Source: VFKU01 sp964620045 (lineage in GTDB: Bacteria; Hydrogenedentota; Hydrogenedentia; Hydrogenedentales; GCA-2746185). Taken from it: a stretch of DNA of 64,000 bases. Below are positions 8,082 to 16,586 of this stretch, one piece after another. Below the pieces are notes generated by a model that saw nothing but the letters and a program-made list of their open reading frames with translations, searched no databases and was not told where the DNA came from. Both the position numbers and the translations under genes were made by a program. The first letter of the stretch is position 1, and the number at the start of each line of letters is the position of its first letter. The stretch is from NCBI GenBank assembly GCA_964620045.1, contig CAZUJL010000019.1, forward strand, positions 14,446 to 78,445, given 5' to 3'.

Positions 8082-8890
8082 TTTCCCCGCGCGCCGCGCA
8101 TCAGAGCCTGCTCCGTAAACATCGCATCGTCCACGGGCGTCTTGTAGTCGACTTCGCTGAATTTAAACTCCGTCACATGTCCCGTCTTGTGCGTCGTCGC
8201 GGTCACGTGCATCGCCGTCCAGATGCCGTCGATCTGCTGAATATCCTGCGTCAGAATCGTGCGCAGCAGCTTGCCCGCCGCGTCGTAGTATTCCGACTTC
8301 CGCGCGAGGTGAAGCTCCGCGTCGAACCAGCTCACGCCGCGCGCATAACCCAACTCCTTCGCCGCATCCGGATTGGTCGTCGCGTCCACCTTGTAGCAAC
8401 GGTGCCCGTCGATGTCTTCCACACCCATCGTCTTGAACGAAAAATCCTCGGCGCTCACCTTCGATTCTTTCTTAATATCTTCGTAGGTAAAATCCGTGCC
8501 AACGAAGAAGTCGCCGCGATCGGTCGCGGAAATGCGCCGCACCTTGCGCGCCGCCGGCAGATACAACCACTGGTCGTCGTCCTTGCCGGGTTGGGCGTAG
8601 TCGAACGTAAGAAAGCCAGTGTCCCGCACATTCGCCGGCGTCGTGAAAAACACAAGCGTCTTCTTGTCGCCGTCATACCACTTGCGCCAGCTCACCGTCT
8701 CGCGCAGTCGTTCCGCGCCGCCCTTGTCGCGCAACACCATGGTGACTTTGCGCTTCACAAACGCGCCGTCGTCGCGCGCGTTCACCTGCGCGATGATCTC
8801 GTTCGCGTCAGGCAGCACCGGATCCTCGGCGTGCGCTCCGCACGCCGCACACACCGCGACCACAAGCGCCGCGCATCGGAATCTGAACAT
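8078..8890 (-). CDS. LolA-like outer-membrane lipoprotein-sorting family protein
   Basis: The 270-residue product has a cleavable signal (ending near CGAHA; a lipobox-like Cys is present at about residue 17). It then has a LolA-fold domain of the type usually annotated as outer membrane lipoprotein-sorting protein: VTMVLRDKGG, WLYLPAARKVRRIS, GDFFVGTDFTYEDI and GHVTEFKFSEVDYKTPVDDAMFT. Such proteins are thought to bind a lipid or hydrophobic ligand in the periplasm and are typically next to DUF1302 barrels, as here (ATGA overlap with the barrel gene). True LolA works with LolCDE, and nothing here indicates that. The ligand is unknown. Confidence 0.82.
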   Translation of the reverse strand: MFRFRCAALVVAVCAACGAHAEDPVLPDANEIIAQVNARDDGAFVKRKVTMVLRDKGGAERLRETVSWRKWYDGDKKTLVFFTTPANVRDTGFLTFDYAQPGKDDDQWLYLPAARKVRRISATDRGDFFVGTDFTYEDIKKESKVSAEDFSFKTMGVEDIDGHRCYKVDATTNPDAAKELGYARGVSWFDAELHLARKSEYYDAAGKLLRTILTQDIQQIDGIWTAMHVTATTHKTGHVTEFKFSEVDYKTPVDDAMFTEQALMRGARGN

Positions 8891-8941
8891 TGCCCCTCCC
8901 CGAACTCGCCCACCCGGTATAGCCGCCGGGCCGCTGCCCGA

Positions 8942-9901
8942 TCAATCGCCGATCTCGCCGTCGGACACGCGCTCCCATAAATCCTTAAAAGTATTGACGA
9001 TCCCGTACCCAAAGTTCTTCAAGCGGGACCCATACGGCCACGGAATCATGGGCGTTTTGGTGTAGTCGATAGCAAACTGGGCAGGATCTGCCGGGCCTGT
9101 CGGCTGATCTGGACACAGCTCCGAGGTCCAGCGGAATATCGGCTCCGTTCCTTTCTCTACGGCTGCGAAAACCTCGCAGCGGCTCGGCACTCGACCGACA
9201 CCCTGCACATCCACGGGAGCGGATCGCTCATAGCTGATCCCACCCATGTTGCCCGCAGGAAGATTGGAGCGCGCGTATGCAATGCCGGCGCGGCCTATCT
9301 GAATGAACTCGTAGGCTTTAGGATTACTTGTGTATGCCCAGCGAATCGTGGCGCCGTTCCCATCCGCATCGAGCGTCTTTACGCTCGCCGTGCGGATAGC
9401 TAAAAAATCATCCGCAGTGCGTTTGTTGTTAAACCACGAGAGCGGCGTCAGATGGTTGCTGAGAATGTGACCGTACACCCACATCTCGTCGTACAACGTG
9501 TGGACCAGCGCCTCGCTGCCGTCGCTAGGATGCCGGTTGTAATCAAACGCGAAGCGGTTGTCCCAGGCTTTTTCGCCAGTGCAGATCGCTTTCCCGTCCG
9601 ACACGATCGTTCGAATCGGCTTATCGCCCGAAAACAGTTCAATTCGAAATTTGCCGCCCGATGCCCATGCGTACCCCACGCGATCGACGATCGCGCCTTC
9701 ACGTTTCATCACCGGCCCGCCGAACTCACCCTCAAAACGCAGCTGAAAACACAACCGGCCGGCTTCAGAGAGTTTTTCACCTGCGAACGCGTCGGCGATC
9801 AGTTGGCGCGCCGCCTCGGCAGATTTTTCTTCCGGGGATTGTGCAAACGACAACGTGCAAAAGGCGAGTGCCACCGCGACGAGGAGCCGCGAAGCGCTCA
9901 T
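8942..9901 (-). CDS. Secreted protein of unknown function, coupled to a Ser/Thr kinase gene
   Basis: I do not recognise the family. The 319-residue product starts at the ATG overlapping the kinase stop (ATGA, 9898-9901) and has a signal peptide (LLVAVALAFCTLSFAQ). The body contains LRFEGEFGGPVMKREGAIVDR, GGKFRIELFSGDKPIRTIVSDGK and ICTGEKAWDNRFAF, which resemble the beta-rich lipid-carrier (LolA/DUF2092-like) proteins that probe a substrate sheet. This is a weak resemblance. No membrane anchor or catalytic motif is evident. The translational coupling to the kinase suggests a shared process across the envelope. Confidence 0.7.
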   Translation of the reverse strand: MSASRLLVAVALAFCTLSFAQSPEEKSAEAARQLIADAFAGEKLSEAGRLCFQLRFEGEFGGPVMKREGAIVDRVGYAWASGGKFRIELFSGDKPIRTIVSDGKAICTGEKAWDNRFAFDYNRHPSDGSEALVHTLYDEMWVYGHILSNHLTPLSWFNNKRTADDFLAIRTASVKTLDADGNGATIRWAYTSNPKAYEFIQIGRAGIAYARSNLPAGNMGGISYERSAPVDVQGVGRVPSRCEVFAAVEKGTEPIFRWTSELCPDQPTGPADPAQFAIDYTKTPMIPWPYGSRLKNFGYGIVNTFKDLWERVSDGEIGD

Positions 9902-10920
9902 CGCCGGCGGATCCGGCTCCACCATGCGCGAAGCCGGGAGAGCACGCCCGTGCGGCGCGGTGCCGATGGTGCGGCTGCCGGCGTCACTGGCTTTGAACCA
10001 GCCGCCGGGCTCTGCGGCGCGGAGCCTGACTCGAACCGCAGCCCAGCCGAACCTTCGAGCGGCGTCAGGCTCGCCGCGAGGTCAGCCGGCAACTTCACAT
10101 CTGCGCGCTCGAGGCCCTTGGCCTCTTCATAGAGTTTCATCATGGCTTCACGAAATTCGCGCGCGGACTGATACCGATCCTCGGGGTCGTTCGCCATCGC
10201 CTTTTCGACGAAGGCCTCGCCGGACGGTGTCAACCACGGCACGAGTGACTTAAGCTTCACACCCGGCATCGGCAACTCATTCGACAGCAACTCGTAGAAC
10301 ATCACGCCGAGCGCATACAGATCCGTGCGGTGATCGACGTTCTTTGCATCCGCGCGCTGCTCCGGAGAGCTGTACTGGATTTTGCCGAGCGTCACCCCGA
10401 CGCGCGTGAGGTCCTGGTCCGACTCGATCAGCTTCGCAAGCCCGAAATCGAGCAGCTTCACCTGACCATCGCGCGTCACCATCACGTTTTCCGGCGACAG
10501 ATCGCGGTGAATGGTGAACTCGTGCGCCTTCTCCAGCGCGCCGCAGATCATGCCCAAAATGCGGACAGTGGAGTTCAGCCCCACATGCTTGCCACGCTTC
10601 TTGCGCTCGCGCATCCACGAGCGCACGCTCTTCCCGTCGACATACTCCATCGCGTAGTAGAGCGTGCCGTCCACCTTGCCGGAGTCGTAGATCTTCACCA
10701 CCGCGGCATGGTCAATGCGCCGCACGGCATCGATCTCGCGATTAAACCGCGCCACGGCCTGCGGCAACTGGGCGTACTTCGGCAGCAGCGTCTTCAGCGC
10801 GACCTGCTTCTCGGCCTTCCAGTCCTTCGCGAGGTACACCATGCCCATGCCGCCGCGCCCAAGCTGGCTCTTGATCTCGTACCGGTCGGCGAAGAACGCG
10901 CCTTCCTCGAAACCGGGCAT
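9898..10920 (-). CDS. Hanks-type serine/threonine protein kinase
   Basis: The 340-residue cytoplasmic kinase has a complete catalytic set: glycine loop GRGGMG (21-26), catalytic Lys43 in VALK, helix-C Glu about 62, HRDLSPEN with Asp140, DFG (158-160), and an activation segment ending YSSPEQRAD, followed by the late-lobe motif HRTDLYALGVMFYELL. The catalytic loop reads HRDLSPEN instead of HRDLKPEN, so Lys is replaced by Ser, as in tyrosine-kinase-like or bacterial divergent kinases. The C-terminal 60 residues are Ala/Pro-rich with an Arg-rich tail (SRIRRR) and one short WW stretch, but no convincing transmembrane helix or PASTA domain. It is co-transcribed with the downstream secreted protein gene and lies 27 bp from the upstream Tat-protein gene. 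Substrates are unknown. Confidence 0.9.
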   Translation of the reverse strand: MPGFEEGAFFADRYEIKSQLGRGGMGMVYLAKDWKAEKQVALKTLLPKYAQLPQAVARFNREIDAVRRIDHAAVVKIYDSGKVDGTLYYAMEYVDGKSVRSWMRERKKRGKHVGLNSTVRILGMICGALEKAHEFTIHRDLSPENVMVTRDGQVKLLDFGLAKLIESDQDLTRVGVTLGKIQYSSPEQRADAKNVDHRTDLYALGVMFYELLSNELPMPGVKLKSLVPWLTPSGEAFVEKAMANDPEDRYQSAREFREAMMKLYEEAKGLERADVKLPADLAASLTPLEGSAGLRFESGSAPQSPAAGSKPVTPAAAPSAPRRTGVLSRLRAWWSRIRRR

Positions 10921-10947
10921 GGATGCCTCTCCCGCGGACTGCGGCGA

Positions 10948-11865
10948 TTACGCCATCAACTTGTCGAGCAGCTTCTTGCAGGCCTTGATACCGTCGAATT
11001 CGCTCAGGCGATCGCCCTCGTATTCGATGCCGACGTAGCCGTGATACCCGTGCTTATCGACCACGTTCGCCATCATGCGCGGGAAGTCGATCTTCGTTTC
11101 GTCGCCGGCTTCGTTGAAGTCGTAGCACTTCGCGCTCACGGCCTTCGCGTACGGCATCATGCGATCGATCGCGTCGTAGCGATCGACGTCCTCCGGGAAA
11201 TTGCCGAAGTCCGGCAACGTACCGAAGCGCGGGTGATCCACTTTCTTGATCAGCCCGATGAGCGCGTCGGGATACGACGACGGGCCCCAGTGATTCTCGA
11301 TCATCACGTTCAGGCCCTTCTTGTCCGCATATTCGCAAATCGCGCGCAGCGGCACCGCCGAACGCTCGATGTGCGCATTCAGGCTTTCCGTGGTCTTCAT
11401 CGTATTGTCGTTGTGTCCCGCCCAGTTCATGCGAATCGAGTGGCAACCCATCGCCGACGCGATGTCGATCCACTGGCTGTGCTGCGTGACCGCCGACTTG
11501 CGTGCGTCTTCTGACTCCGCGCCAACGCTGCCCGCGCCGTCCACCATGATCAGCAGGATCTTAACCTTGTGATCGGCGGCGTTCTTGATGAACTGATCGA
11601 CGTAGGCCTTGTCGGTCGACGCCAACATCCGATTCACGAGTTCAATACCCTCGATGCCAAATTCTTCGCGCGCCAGGCGCGGCATCTCGAGCATCGGCGT
11701 CTGGCCTTCCTTGGTGCCAATCGTCCGGTGCAGCGACCACGCCGCCAGGCTGATTTTGTAGTCACGCGCGGCAAACGCCGCCGGCGCGATGCCGCCAAGC
11801 GCGAGACCCGCCGCGCCGATGCCCGCCGCCTGAATGAATTTCCGCCGAGTAATGCCTTGGTTCAT
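10948..11865 (-). CDS. Tat-exported sugar phosphate isomerase/epimerase-like TIM-barrel protein
   Basis: The 305-residue product starts at the ATG 11863-11865, preceded by AGGAGG. The N-terminus has a twin-arginine signal (GITRRKFIQAAGIGAAGLAL) ending AFA, so it is exported folded. The mature part resembles the xylose-isomerase-like TIM barrel (AP endonuclease family 2): ISLAAWSLHR, FGIEGIELVNRM, KGLNVMIENHWG, DFGNF, KCYDFNEAGDETKIDFPRM, and the terminal YVGIEYEGDRLSEFDGI. The metal-ligand positions (Glu in IEN, Asp in DFGN, Glu in IEYEG) are present. Exported members of this family are very common in Planctomycetes and relatives. The substrate is unknown, although sugars or inositols are typical. 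Confidence 0.87.
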   Translation of the reverse strand: MNQGITRRKFIQAAGIGAAGLALGGIAPAAFAARDYKISLAAWSLHRTIGTKEGQTPMLEMPRLAREEFGIEGIELVNRMLASTDKAYVDQFIKNAADHKVKILLIMVDGAGSVGAESEDARKSAVTQHSQWIDIASAMGCHSIRMNWAGHNDNTMKTTESLNAHIERSAVPLRAICEYADKKGLNVMIENHWGPSSYPDALIGLIKKVDHPRFGTLPDFGNFPEDVDRYDAIDRMMPYAKAVSAKCYDFNEAGDETKIDFPRMMANVVDKHGYHGYVGIEYEGDRLSEFDGIKACKKLLDKLMA

Positions 11866-12074
11866 GCAACCATCCTCCTGGCCGCCCCACAACACGCGGC
11901 CCCGGCCAGCAGGATAGCCAAAAGCCGGGAAGCGTTCTAGCACGACACAAAAACCCGGAGTCTCTCGCAATTCAAGCCGAAGTCTTCATAGGAAACAACG
12001 GCGGATCCGGCGAAGCTTACCCCGGGAGAACAAACGACAAAATAGCGCCTCAATGGGTGCCGAAGGATCGCGAT

Positions 12075-12878
12075 CTAGATCAGCAAACCTTTCAACTCAA
12101 TCCCAAATTGCTCCTCGATGTATTCCAACGTTCGTGGCTGTCCGTCGAGCGACGCCCGAATATGCGTGGTTGTGTAAAGGCCAGATCGCTTTTTGAATTT
12201 AGCATTGGCCCTGCTCACAGAGACTTTCCAATCTACAAGACAGACATACTCGCAATGCTCGTCATCATTCGCATTGTCACCCATTATTTTGCAGCGAAGA
12301 TTGTGCTGAAGTAATGGTTTCCCTTTGATCGAAACCTCGCGGATTGGTCTTGCTGCACTAGCAATCTTGCCGATCCCAACGAATCCACGTCCTTTTAGAT
12401 ATGCAACAATCACATCGCCACGCTGAAAGCCTTGTATCGCATCTCGCCAACGCACACCTTGTCCCGCCGAGATGAATCCGAACTTACGGTAATCATCCCA
12501 GTTGCGATGAGCACCCTCGCCGACGTTGTAGTAATAAACCCCGTTCGCGAAATCAAACCCCGGAATTTCCCGATGAAGCGTAAAATGAGGACGGAAATTT
12601 TCGGCGTAGTGCCCTGAAGCGACATTCGTCAACTGCCTCCCCAATTTCCATAACAGTGTCTTCTCGACCAGGAGCGCATCGTGTTCTGTGAGCTTGCATG
12701 CAATCACACGAATGATCGGCTCAAGTCCCGCCTTTTTTATCGCAGCGATTCGTCGTACTTTTTCGTTGTCCGATGAGTCCACAAGGTGGGCTTTCATCCG
12801 CGATCCGCGCCCTTTACCAAAATAAAACTCCTCAAAATTACGAGGGTCGATATAGACATAAACGTAGTAATCGTTCAT
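12075..12878 (-). CDS. GIY-YIG (LEM-3-like) endonuclease with C-terminal PUA/EVE-like domain
   Basis: The 267-residue product uses the ATG at 12876-12878 with GGAAGGG upstream; a GTG 15 bases earlier is less likely. Residues 5-85 read as a GIY-YIG nuclease of the LEM-3 type: YVYVYIDPRN, FYFGKGRGSRM with candidate catalytic Arg24/Arg27, Glu72 in LLVEKTLLWKLGRQLTN. Residues 128-180 (KFGFISAGQGVRWRDAI, then GDVIVAYLKGRGFVGIGKI) look like a PUA/EVE-type domain as found in modified-base readers. The combination would suit recognition and cleavage of modified or damaged DNA, in the manner of type IV restriction. The gene is AT-richer than its neighbours, stands alone between unrelated genes and is probably horizontally acquired. 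Function is inferred from domains only. Confidence 0.78.
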   Translation of the reverse strand: MNDYYVYVYIDPRNFEEFYFGKGRGSRMKAHLVDSSDNEKVRRIAAIKKAGLEPIIRVIACKLTEHDALLVEKTLLWKLGRQLTNVASGHYAENFRPHFTLHREIPGFDFANGVYYYNVGEGAHRNWDDYRKFGFISAGQGVRWRDAIQGFQRGDVIVAYLKGRGFVGIGKIASAARPIREVSIKGKPLLQHNLRCKIMGDNANDDEHCEYVCLVDWKVSVSRANAKFKKRSGLYTTTHIRASLDGQPRTLEYIEEQFGIELKGLLI

Positions 12879-13021
12879 GGCCTGCCCTTCCACTGTTGTT
12901 GCTACAAAACCTACATGCGAAACAGTATTCTTTCAACGTTCCCACAGGATCGTTTCCGTCGGGCAGAGGCTTGCCCTCTCGCTGCCCCCGCGCTACACTG
13001 CCGACCGGGAGGCACCCTGCC

Positions 13022-14575
13022 ATGAAACCCTTCGCACTCTTCGCCGCAATCCTGATCAGCACCGCTGCGTTCGCAAATGGTCCCACGGTAAAAGTCACCG
13101 GCGGCACCGTCGCCGGCACGTCGGAAAACGGCGTAAACATTTTCAAGGGCATTCCCTACGCCGCGCCGCCGGTTGGCGATCTGCGCTGGGCGCCGCCCGC
13201 CGCCGTCGTGCCGTGGAAAGGCACGCGCGACGCCACGAAGTTCAGCGACGAGTGTATGCAGGCGCCGTATGACAAGGATTCGATGTACTACCGCGCACCG
13301 CAGCCGATGAGCGAAGACTGCCTCTGCCTCAACGTGTGGAGCGCGGAACAGCCGGCCGAGCCAAAGCCGGTCATGGTGTGGATCCACGGCGGCGCGCTCA
13401 CGCGCGGCTCGGGCGCCACGCCAACCTACGACGGCGCGAACTTCGCCAAGAAAGGCGTCGTCCTCGTCACGATCAACTACCGCCTGAACGTCTTCGGGTT
13501 CTTCTCGCATCCGGATCTCTCCGCTGAATCAAAGCACGGCGCCTCCGGCAACCAGGGCGTGCTCGATCAAGTCGCGGCGCTGCAATGGGTCCACGACAAC
13601 ATCGCGCAGTTCGGCGGCGATCCAAACCGCGTCACGATCTTCGGCGAATCCGCGGGCTCGTGGAGCGTTTGCTCGCTGATGGCGACGCCACTCTCAAAAG
13701 GCCTGTTCCACCGCGCAATCGGCGAAAGCGGCGGCGTGTTCAATCCGATGGCCTACCTGAAAGAAGATAAGAACGGCCAGATCTCGGCCGAATCCGCCGG
13801 CGCGAAATTCGCCGAATCGCTTGGCGCGGAAAGCCTGCAACAGTTGCGCGGCCTCTCGGCCGAAAAGATCATGGACACCTTCGGCGCGCGCGGCAACACG
13901 CCCACGCGCGGTGTCGTCGACGGCTGGGTCTTCCCGAAGGAAGCGCGCCAGGTCTTCGCGGCGGGCGAACAGCACGCCGTCCCCGTGATCGTCGGTTCGA
14001 ACGCAAAGGAAATGACGACGCTGACGTCGCGCGCGATGGTGCCCACGACGCTCGACGCGCTAAAGACCTACGTCACGCGCGAGTACCCCGGTTTCGAGGA
14101 CGAGTTCCTCGAAATCTACCCGGCCAAGACCGACGCCGAAGCGGGCGAGGCCTTCCTCGCGAGCGCACGCGACCGCGCGTTCTCGTGGCAGATGCGCACC
14201 TGGGCGCGCGCGATGGCGAATGTCGATCAGCCGGCGTATCTCTACTACTTCACACGCGTGCCGCCGGTGAAGGGCAGCGAATACAACGGCGCGTTCCACG
14301 CCGCCGAAATCGCGTACGTGTTCCAGAACCTCGACATGGCGCGCGGCTACAACGACACAGACAAGGCGCTCTCGGAAGCGATGGCGGGCTACTGGGTGAA
14401 CTTCGCGGCCACGGGCGATCCGAACGGCGACGGCCTTATGATTTGGCCCGCCTACGACGCGCAGCACGATCCGTTCATGGATCTCGGCGACACGGTCGAA
14501 TCCGGCCAGCACCTGCTCAAGCGCGAACTCGATTTCACGCAAAAAGCAATGGACGCCCGCCAAGGCACCGACTGA
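13022..14575 (+). CDS. Secreted type-B carboxylesterase
   Basis: The 517-residue product of the COesterase (alpha/beta hydrolase) family starts at ATG 13022 and has a signal peptide ending at AFA (about residue 18). Family landmarks are FKGIPYAAPPVGDLRW, EDCLCLNVWSA, the oxyanion segment VWIHGGAL, and the nucleophile elbow GESAG in VTIFGESAGSWSV. The likely catalytic His lies in GAFHAAEIAYVF, and an acid residue lies in the middle segment (IVGSNAKEMT). It probably hydrolyses carboxyl esters in the periplasm or outside. Natural substrates cannot be read from the sequence. It is a single gene, divergent from the GIY-YIG gene, and is followed by a bidirectional terminator. Confidence 0.92.
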   Translation: MKPFALFAAILISTAAFANGPTVKVTGGTVAGTSENGVNIFKGIPYAAPPVGDLRWAPPAAVVPWKGTRDATKFSDECMQAPYDKDSMYYRAPQPMSEDCLCLNVWSAEQPAEPKPVMVWIHGGALTRGSGATPTYDGANFAKKGVVLVTINYRLNVFGFFSHPDLSAESKHGASGNQGVLDQVAALQWVHDNIAQFGGDPNRVTIFGESAGSWSVCSLMATPLSKGLFHRAIGESGGVFNPMAYLKEDKNGQISAESAGAKFAESLGAESLQQLRGLSAEKIMDTFGARGNTPTRGVVDGWVFPKEARQVFAAGEQHAVPVIVGSNAKEMTTLTSRAMVPTTLDALKTYVTREYPGFEDEFLEIYPAKTDAEAGEAFLASARDRAFSWQMRTWARAMANVDQPAYLYYFTRVPPVKGSEYNGAFHAAEIAYVFQNLDMARGYNDTDKALSEAMAGYWVNFAATGDPNGDGLMIWPAYDAQHDPFMDLGDTVESGQHLLKRELDFTQKAMDARQGTD

Positions 14576-14596
14576 TCAACCGCTAACACAAAAAAG

Positions 14597-14630
14597 TAGG
14601 GGCGGCCCCCTGTGGCCGCCCTTATTTTTT
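14597..14630. terminator. Bidirectional terminator / GC palindrome between convergent genes
   Basis: GGGGCGGCC and GGCCGCCC form a stem around 14599-14621, flanked by TTATTTTTT on the right and AAAAAA on the left, between the convergent esterase and DsbD-N-like genes. The same core (GTAGGGGCGGCCCCC...GCCC) recurs at 30548-30573, so it is a repeat recruited as a terminator. Confidence 0.7.
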
Positions 14631-14637
14631 ACATCTT

Positions 14638-15219
14638 CTATTTGGTATCGAGAGCGACGTCCACCAGTCCCTGAACCAACGTCGCAGCATCTTCCGCATT
14701 GCCATCACCCACCACCGGCACTTCAATTTTCAAATCGCGCACCATGCTGCACAGCGACGCGTTGCACAACTGCCCGTTTACGATAACCGTCGCCGGCGAA
14801 TCGCCAGTCTTCTTCACCTTCACGGCAAAGCGTGCGTCGCCTTCAAAGCCCCACGTATACCAGTTGATGTCTTTCTGCGTGAGGTCTTTCGGCGCGCTCT
14901 GCTTCCACGCGCCGACCGCCTCGTATCCGCCGCCGACCACAATCTTCGTCGGCAGCTCCGTTGTCGGCGCCTCTTCGCCGGTCGCCTTTTTCACGCGCTC
15001 GACGTTGTCCATCGCATAGGTGTGCCACTGCGGCTGGTGCGTCGCTTCAACCACGAGCCACTCGCCCGCGATCCGTGCGCGGTACGTCGCCACGATGTCG
15101 CCGCGGTACAACACCGGCTTCGCCTCGCTCCACTCGCCGGCCCACACGCCAGCCGCAGCGCAGAAAACCGCCGCGATCAGCGCGATCCGCTTACTGGTCC
15201 ATCTTCCGGAAATGTTCAC
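14638..15219 (-). CDS. Periplasmic DsbD N-terminal-domain-like protein
   Basis: The 193-residue secreted protein starts at GTG 15217-15219, with GGAG about 8 bases upstream. The signal peptide ends AGVWAG. The mature part matches the immunoglobulin-like N-terminal domain of DsbD, the thiol-disulfide module that passes electrons to periplasmic partners: WLVVEATHQPQWHTYAMD, WYTWGFEGDARFAVKVK, and the redox pair CNASLC near the C-terminus (Cx4C). Unlike DsbD it has no membrane domain and no C-terminal thioredoxin domain. It overlaps the upstream thioredoxin-CxxCH-PDZ gene by 29 bp, so the two probably work as a pair. The source of reducing power is not in the window. Confidence 0.82.
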   Translation of the reverse strand: MNISGRWTSKRIALIAAVFCAAAGVWAGEWSEAKPVLYRGDIVATYRARIAGEWLVVEATHQPQWHTYAMDNVERVKKATGEEAPTTELPTKIVVGGGYEAVGAWKQSAPKDLTQKDINWYTWGFEGDARFAVKVKKTGDSPATVIVNGQLCNASLCSMVRDLKIEVPVVGDGNAEDAATLVQGLVDVALDTK

Positions 15220-16432
15220 GGTAGGTCTCCACGGTCATTTCGCTCGTCTCGCCGTTGCGCAGCACGGTCGCCTTGAAGCGCGAGCCCGAATCGATATTGA
15301 GGCGTATATATATATCGAGATTGTCGGTAAACGCATCGCGATTGACGCCATTGATCGCCGTAATGATGTCGCCCACCTGCAGCTTGTGCAGGTTGTACAC
15401 CTGCGCCGCCGCATCGACCTTAACGACTTCCGCCGCGAGACCGTCCTCCGGCACGCCAAGTTCCTTCCGCCGTTCCGCCGTCAACGGCTTCGATGTGAAG
15501 TACGGCTGCGGCTCAACCGTCCAGTAGCGGTGATACAAATCCGTGTACCACCATTCCTTCGGCAGCGTCACGGTCAGGTCCTGGCTTGCATCTCCGCGTT
15601 TCACGGTCAGCCCAACGGTCTTCGTCTCGCGCCGCGGCACTTTGTTGTAGTTGTACTGCAGGTCGCCGAACGTAAGCACCGGCTTGCCGTTGATCGCCGT
15701 GATCAGATCGCCCGCCTGCATGCCCGCGTCCGCCACCGGGCCTGTCGCCGTCTTCACGATCAGCCCCTTCGGCACATCCAACTGAATCCCGATCCGTTTG
15801 ATGTCGGGAAACGCGAACATATCCGTCAACTTGTCCAGTGTGCCGTCGTGCTCTTTTTGCAGCAGCTTGTAGTCACCCATCAGGTGACATTCCACGCACC
15901 GGCCCTGATCCATCACCTCCGCCTTCAGCAGCGGAAACTCGTCCGGATACTTCGGCGTGGGCAGCGGCTCCGCGGGCAATTTCCCGGCCTGTGCCTTTGC
16001 GTGCTGCTCCAAGCCAATCTTCAGCGCCACTTCGAGGCTGTCGTAATTGAGGTACGCCTCCGCGCTCGTCTCGTCACGTCCGCCATACCGCAGATAAATC
16101 TGCTCGTCCGCGTTCAAAATAAAATAGAACACGGAGTTGTGCCAGTCGCGATCGAACAGCGCAATGTTCATCCCCGTGTTCGAAATGATCCGCGCGCACA
16201 CATACTGCTGCAGCAACTGCCCACGCGGCGAATCCACCGGCGTCTGCGTCACGCGCGCATCGAACACGCGCGCATTTGTACACGGCGCGCAGCGCATCGA
16301 CAGGAAAATCGGCTTGCCCGTCTTCTTCGCCTCTTCAATAGTGGACTTGTAGTCCGTGTGCCACTGGATTTCCTGCGCGCCTGCGACACAGCACGCCAGC
16401 AGCGCGACCATGCTCAACGTCAACCGGTTCAT
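15191..16432 (-). CDS. Secreted thioredoxin-like protein with CxxCH motif and two PDZ domains
   Basis: The 413-residue product (ATG 16430-16432; an ATG three codons upstream is an alternative) has a signal peptide ending VAGAQ. Residues 22-140 are thioredoxin-like, with KTGKPIFLSMRCAPC carrying C48-A-P-C51. Residues 179-183 are CVECH, a c-type haem-attachment motif or zinc/redox site. Two PDZ domains follow: GIQLDVPKGLIVKT through AGMQAGDLITAINGKPV, and LAAEVVKVDAAAQVYN through VGDIITAINGVNR. PDZ domains usually bind C-termini of partner proteins. With the adjacent DsbD-N-like protein this looks like a periplasmic redox-folding or quality-control unit. I know no characterised protein with this exact order. 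Confidence 0.82.
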   Translation of the reverse strand: MNRLTLSMVALLACCVAGAQEIQWHTDYKSTIEEAKKTGKPIFLSMRCAPCTNARVFDARVTQTPVDSPRGQLLQQYVCARIISNTGMNIALFDRDWHNSVFYFILNADEQIYLRYGGRDETSAEAYLNYDSLEVALKIGLEQHAKAQAGKLPAEPLPTPKYPDEFPLLKAEVMDQGRCVECHLMGDYKLLQKEHDGTLDKLTDMFAFPDIKRIGIQLDVPKGLIVKTATGPVADAGMQAGDLITAINGKPVLTFGDLQYNYNKVPRRETKTVGLTVKRGDASQDLTVTLPKEWWYTDLYHRYWTVEPQPYFTSKPLTAERRKELGVPEDGLAAEVVKVDAAAQVYNLHKLQVGDIITAINGVNRDAFTDNLDIYIRLNIDSGSRFKATVLRNGETSEMTVETYREHFRKMDQ

Positions 16433-16586
16433 AATCGTCATTTTCGCAAATGCCCAATCTGGCCTTCTATCCAGCCGTCCACCGCGTCCACGCCGTCCAC
16501 TCAACCCAAGACTTTACCCACAAAAACTGCTAGAATAACCTGAATTATCACGGAAACCCCTCGTTCCTGTGGGGGTAAGAGTTTGG

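Noticed and set aside
15191..16432. Multihaem cytochrome
   Set aside because: Only one CxxCH motif is present, and the rest is thioredoxin and PDZ; described as a possible single haem or zinc/redox site instead.
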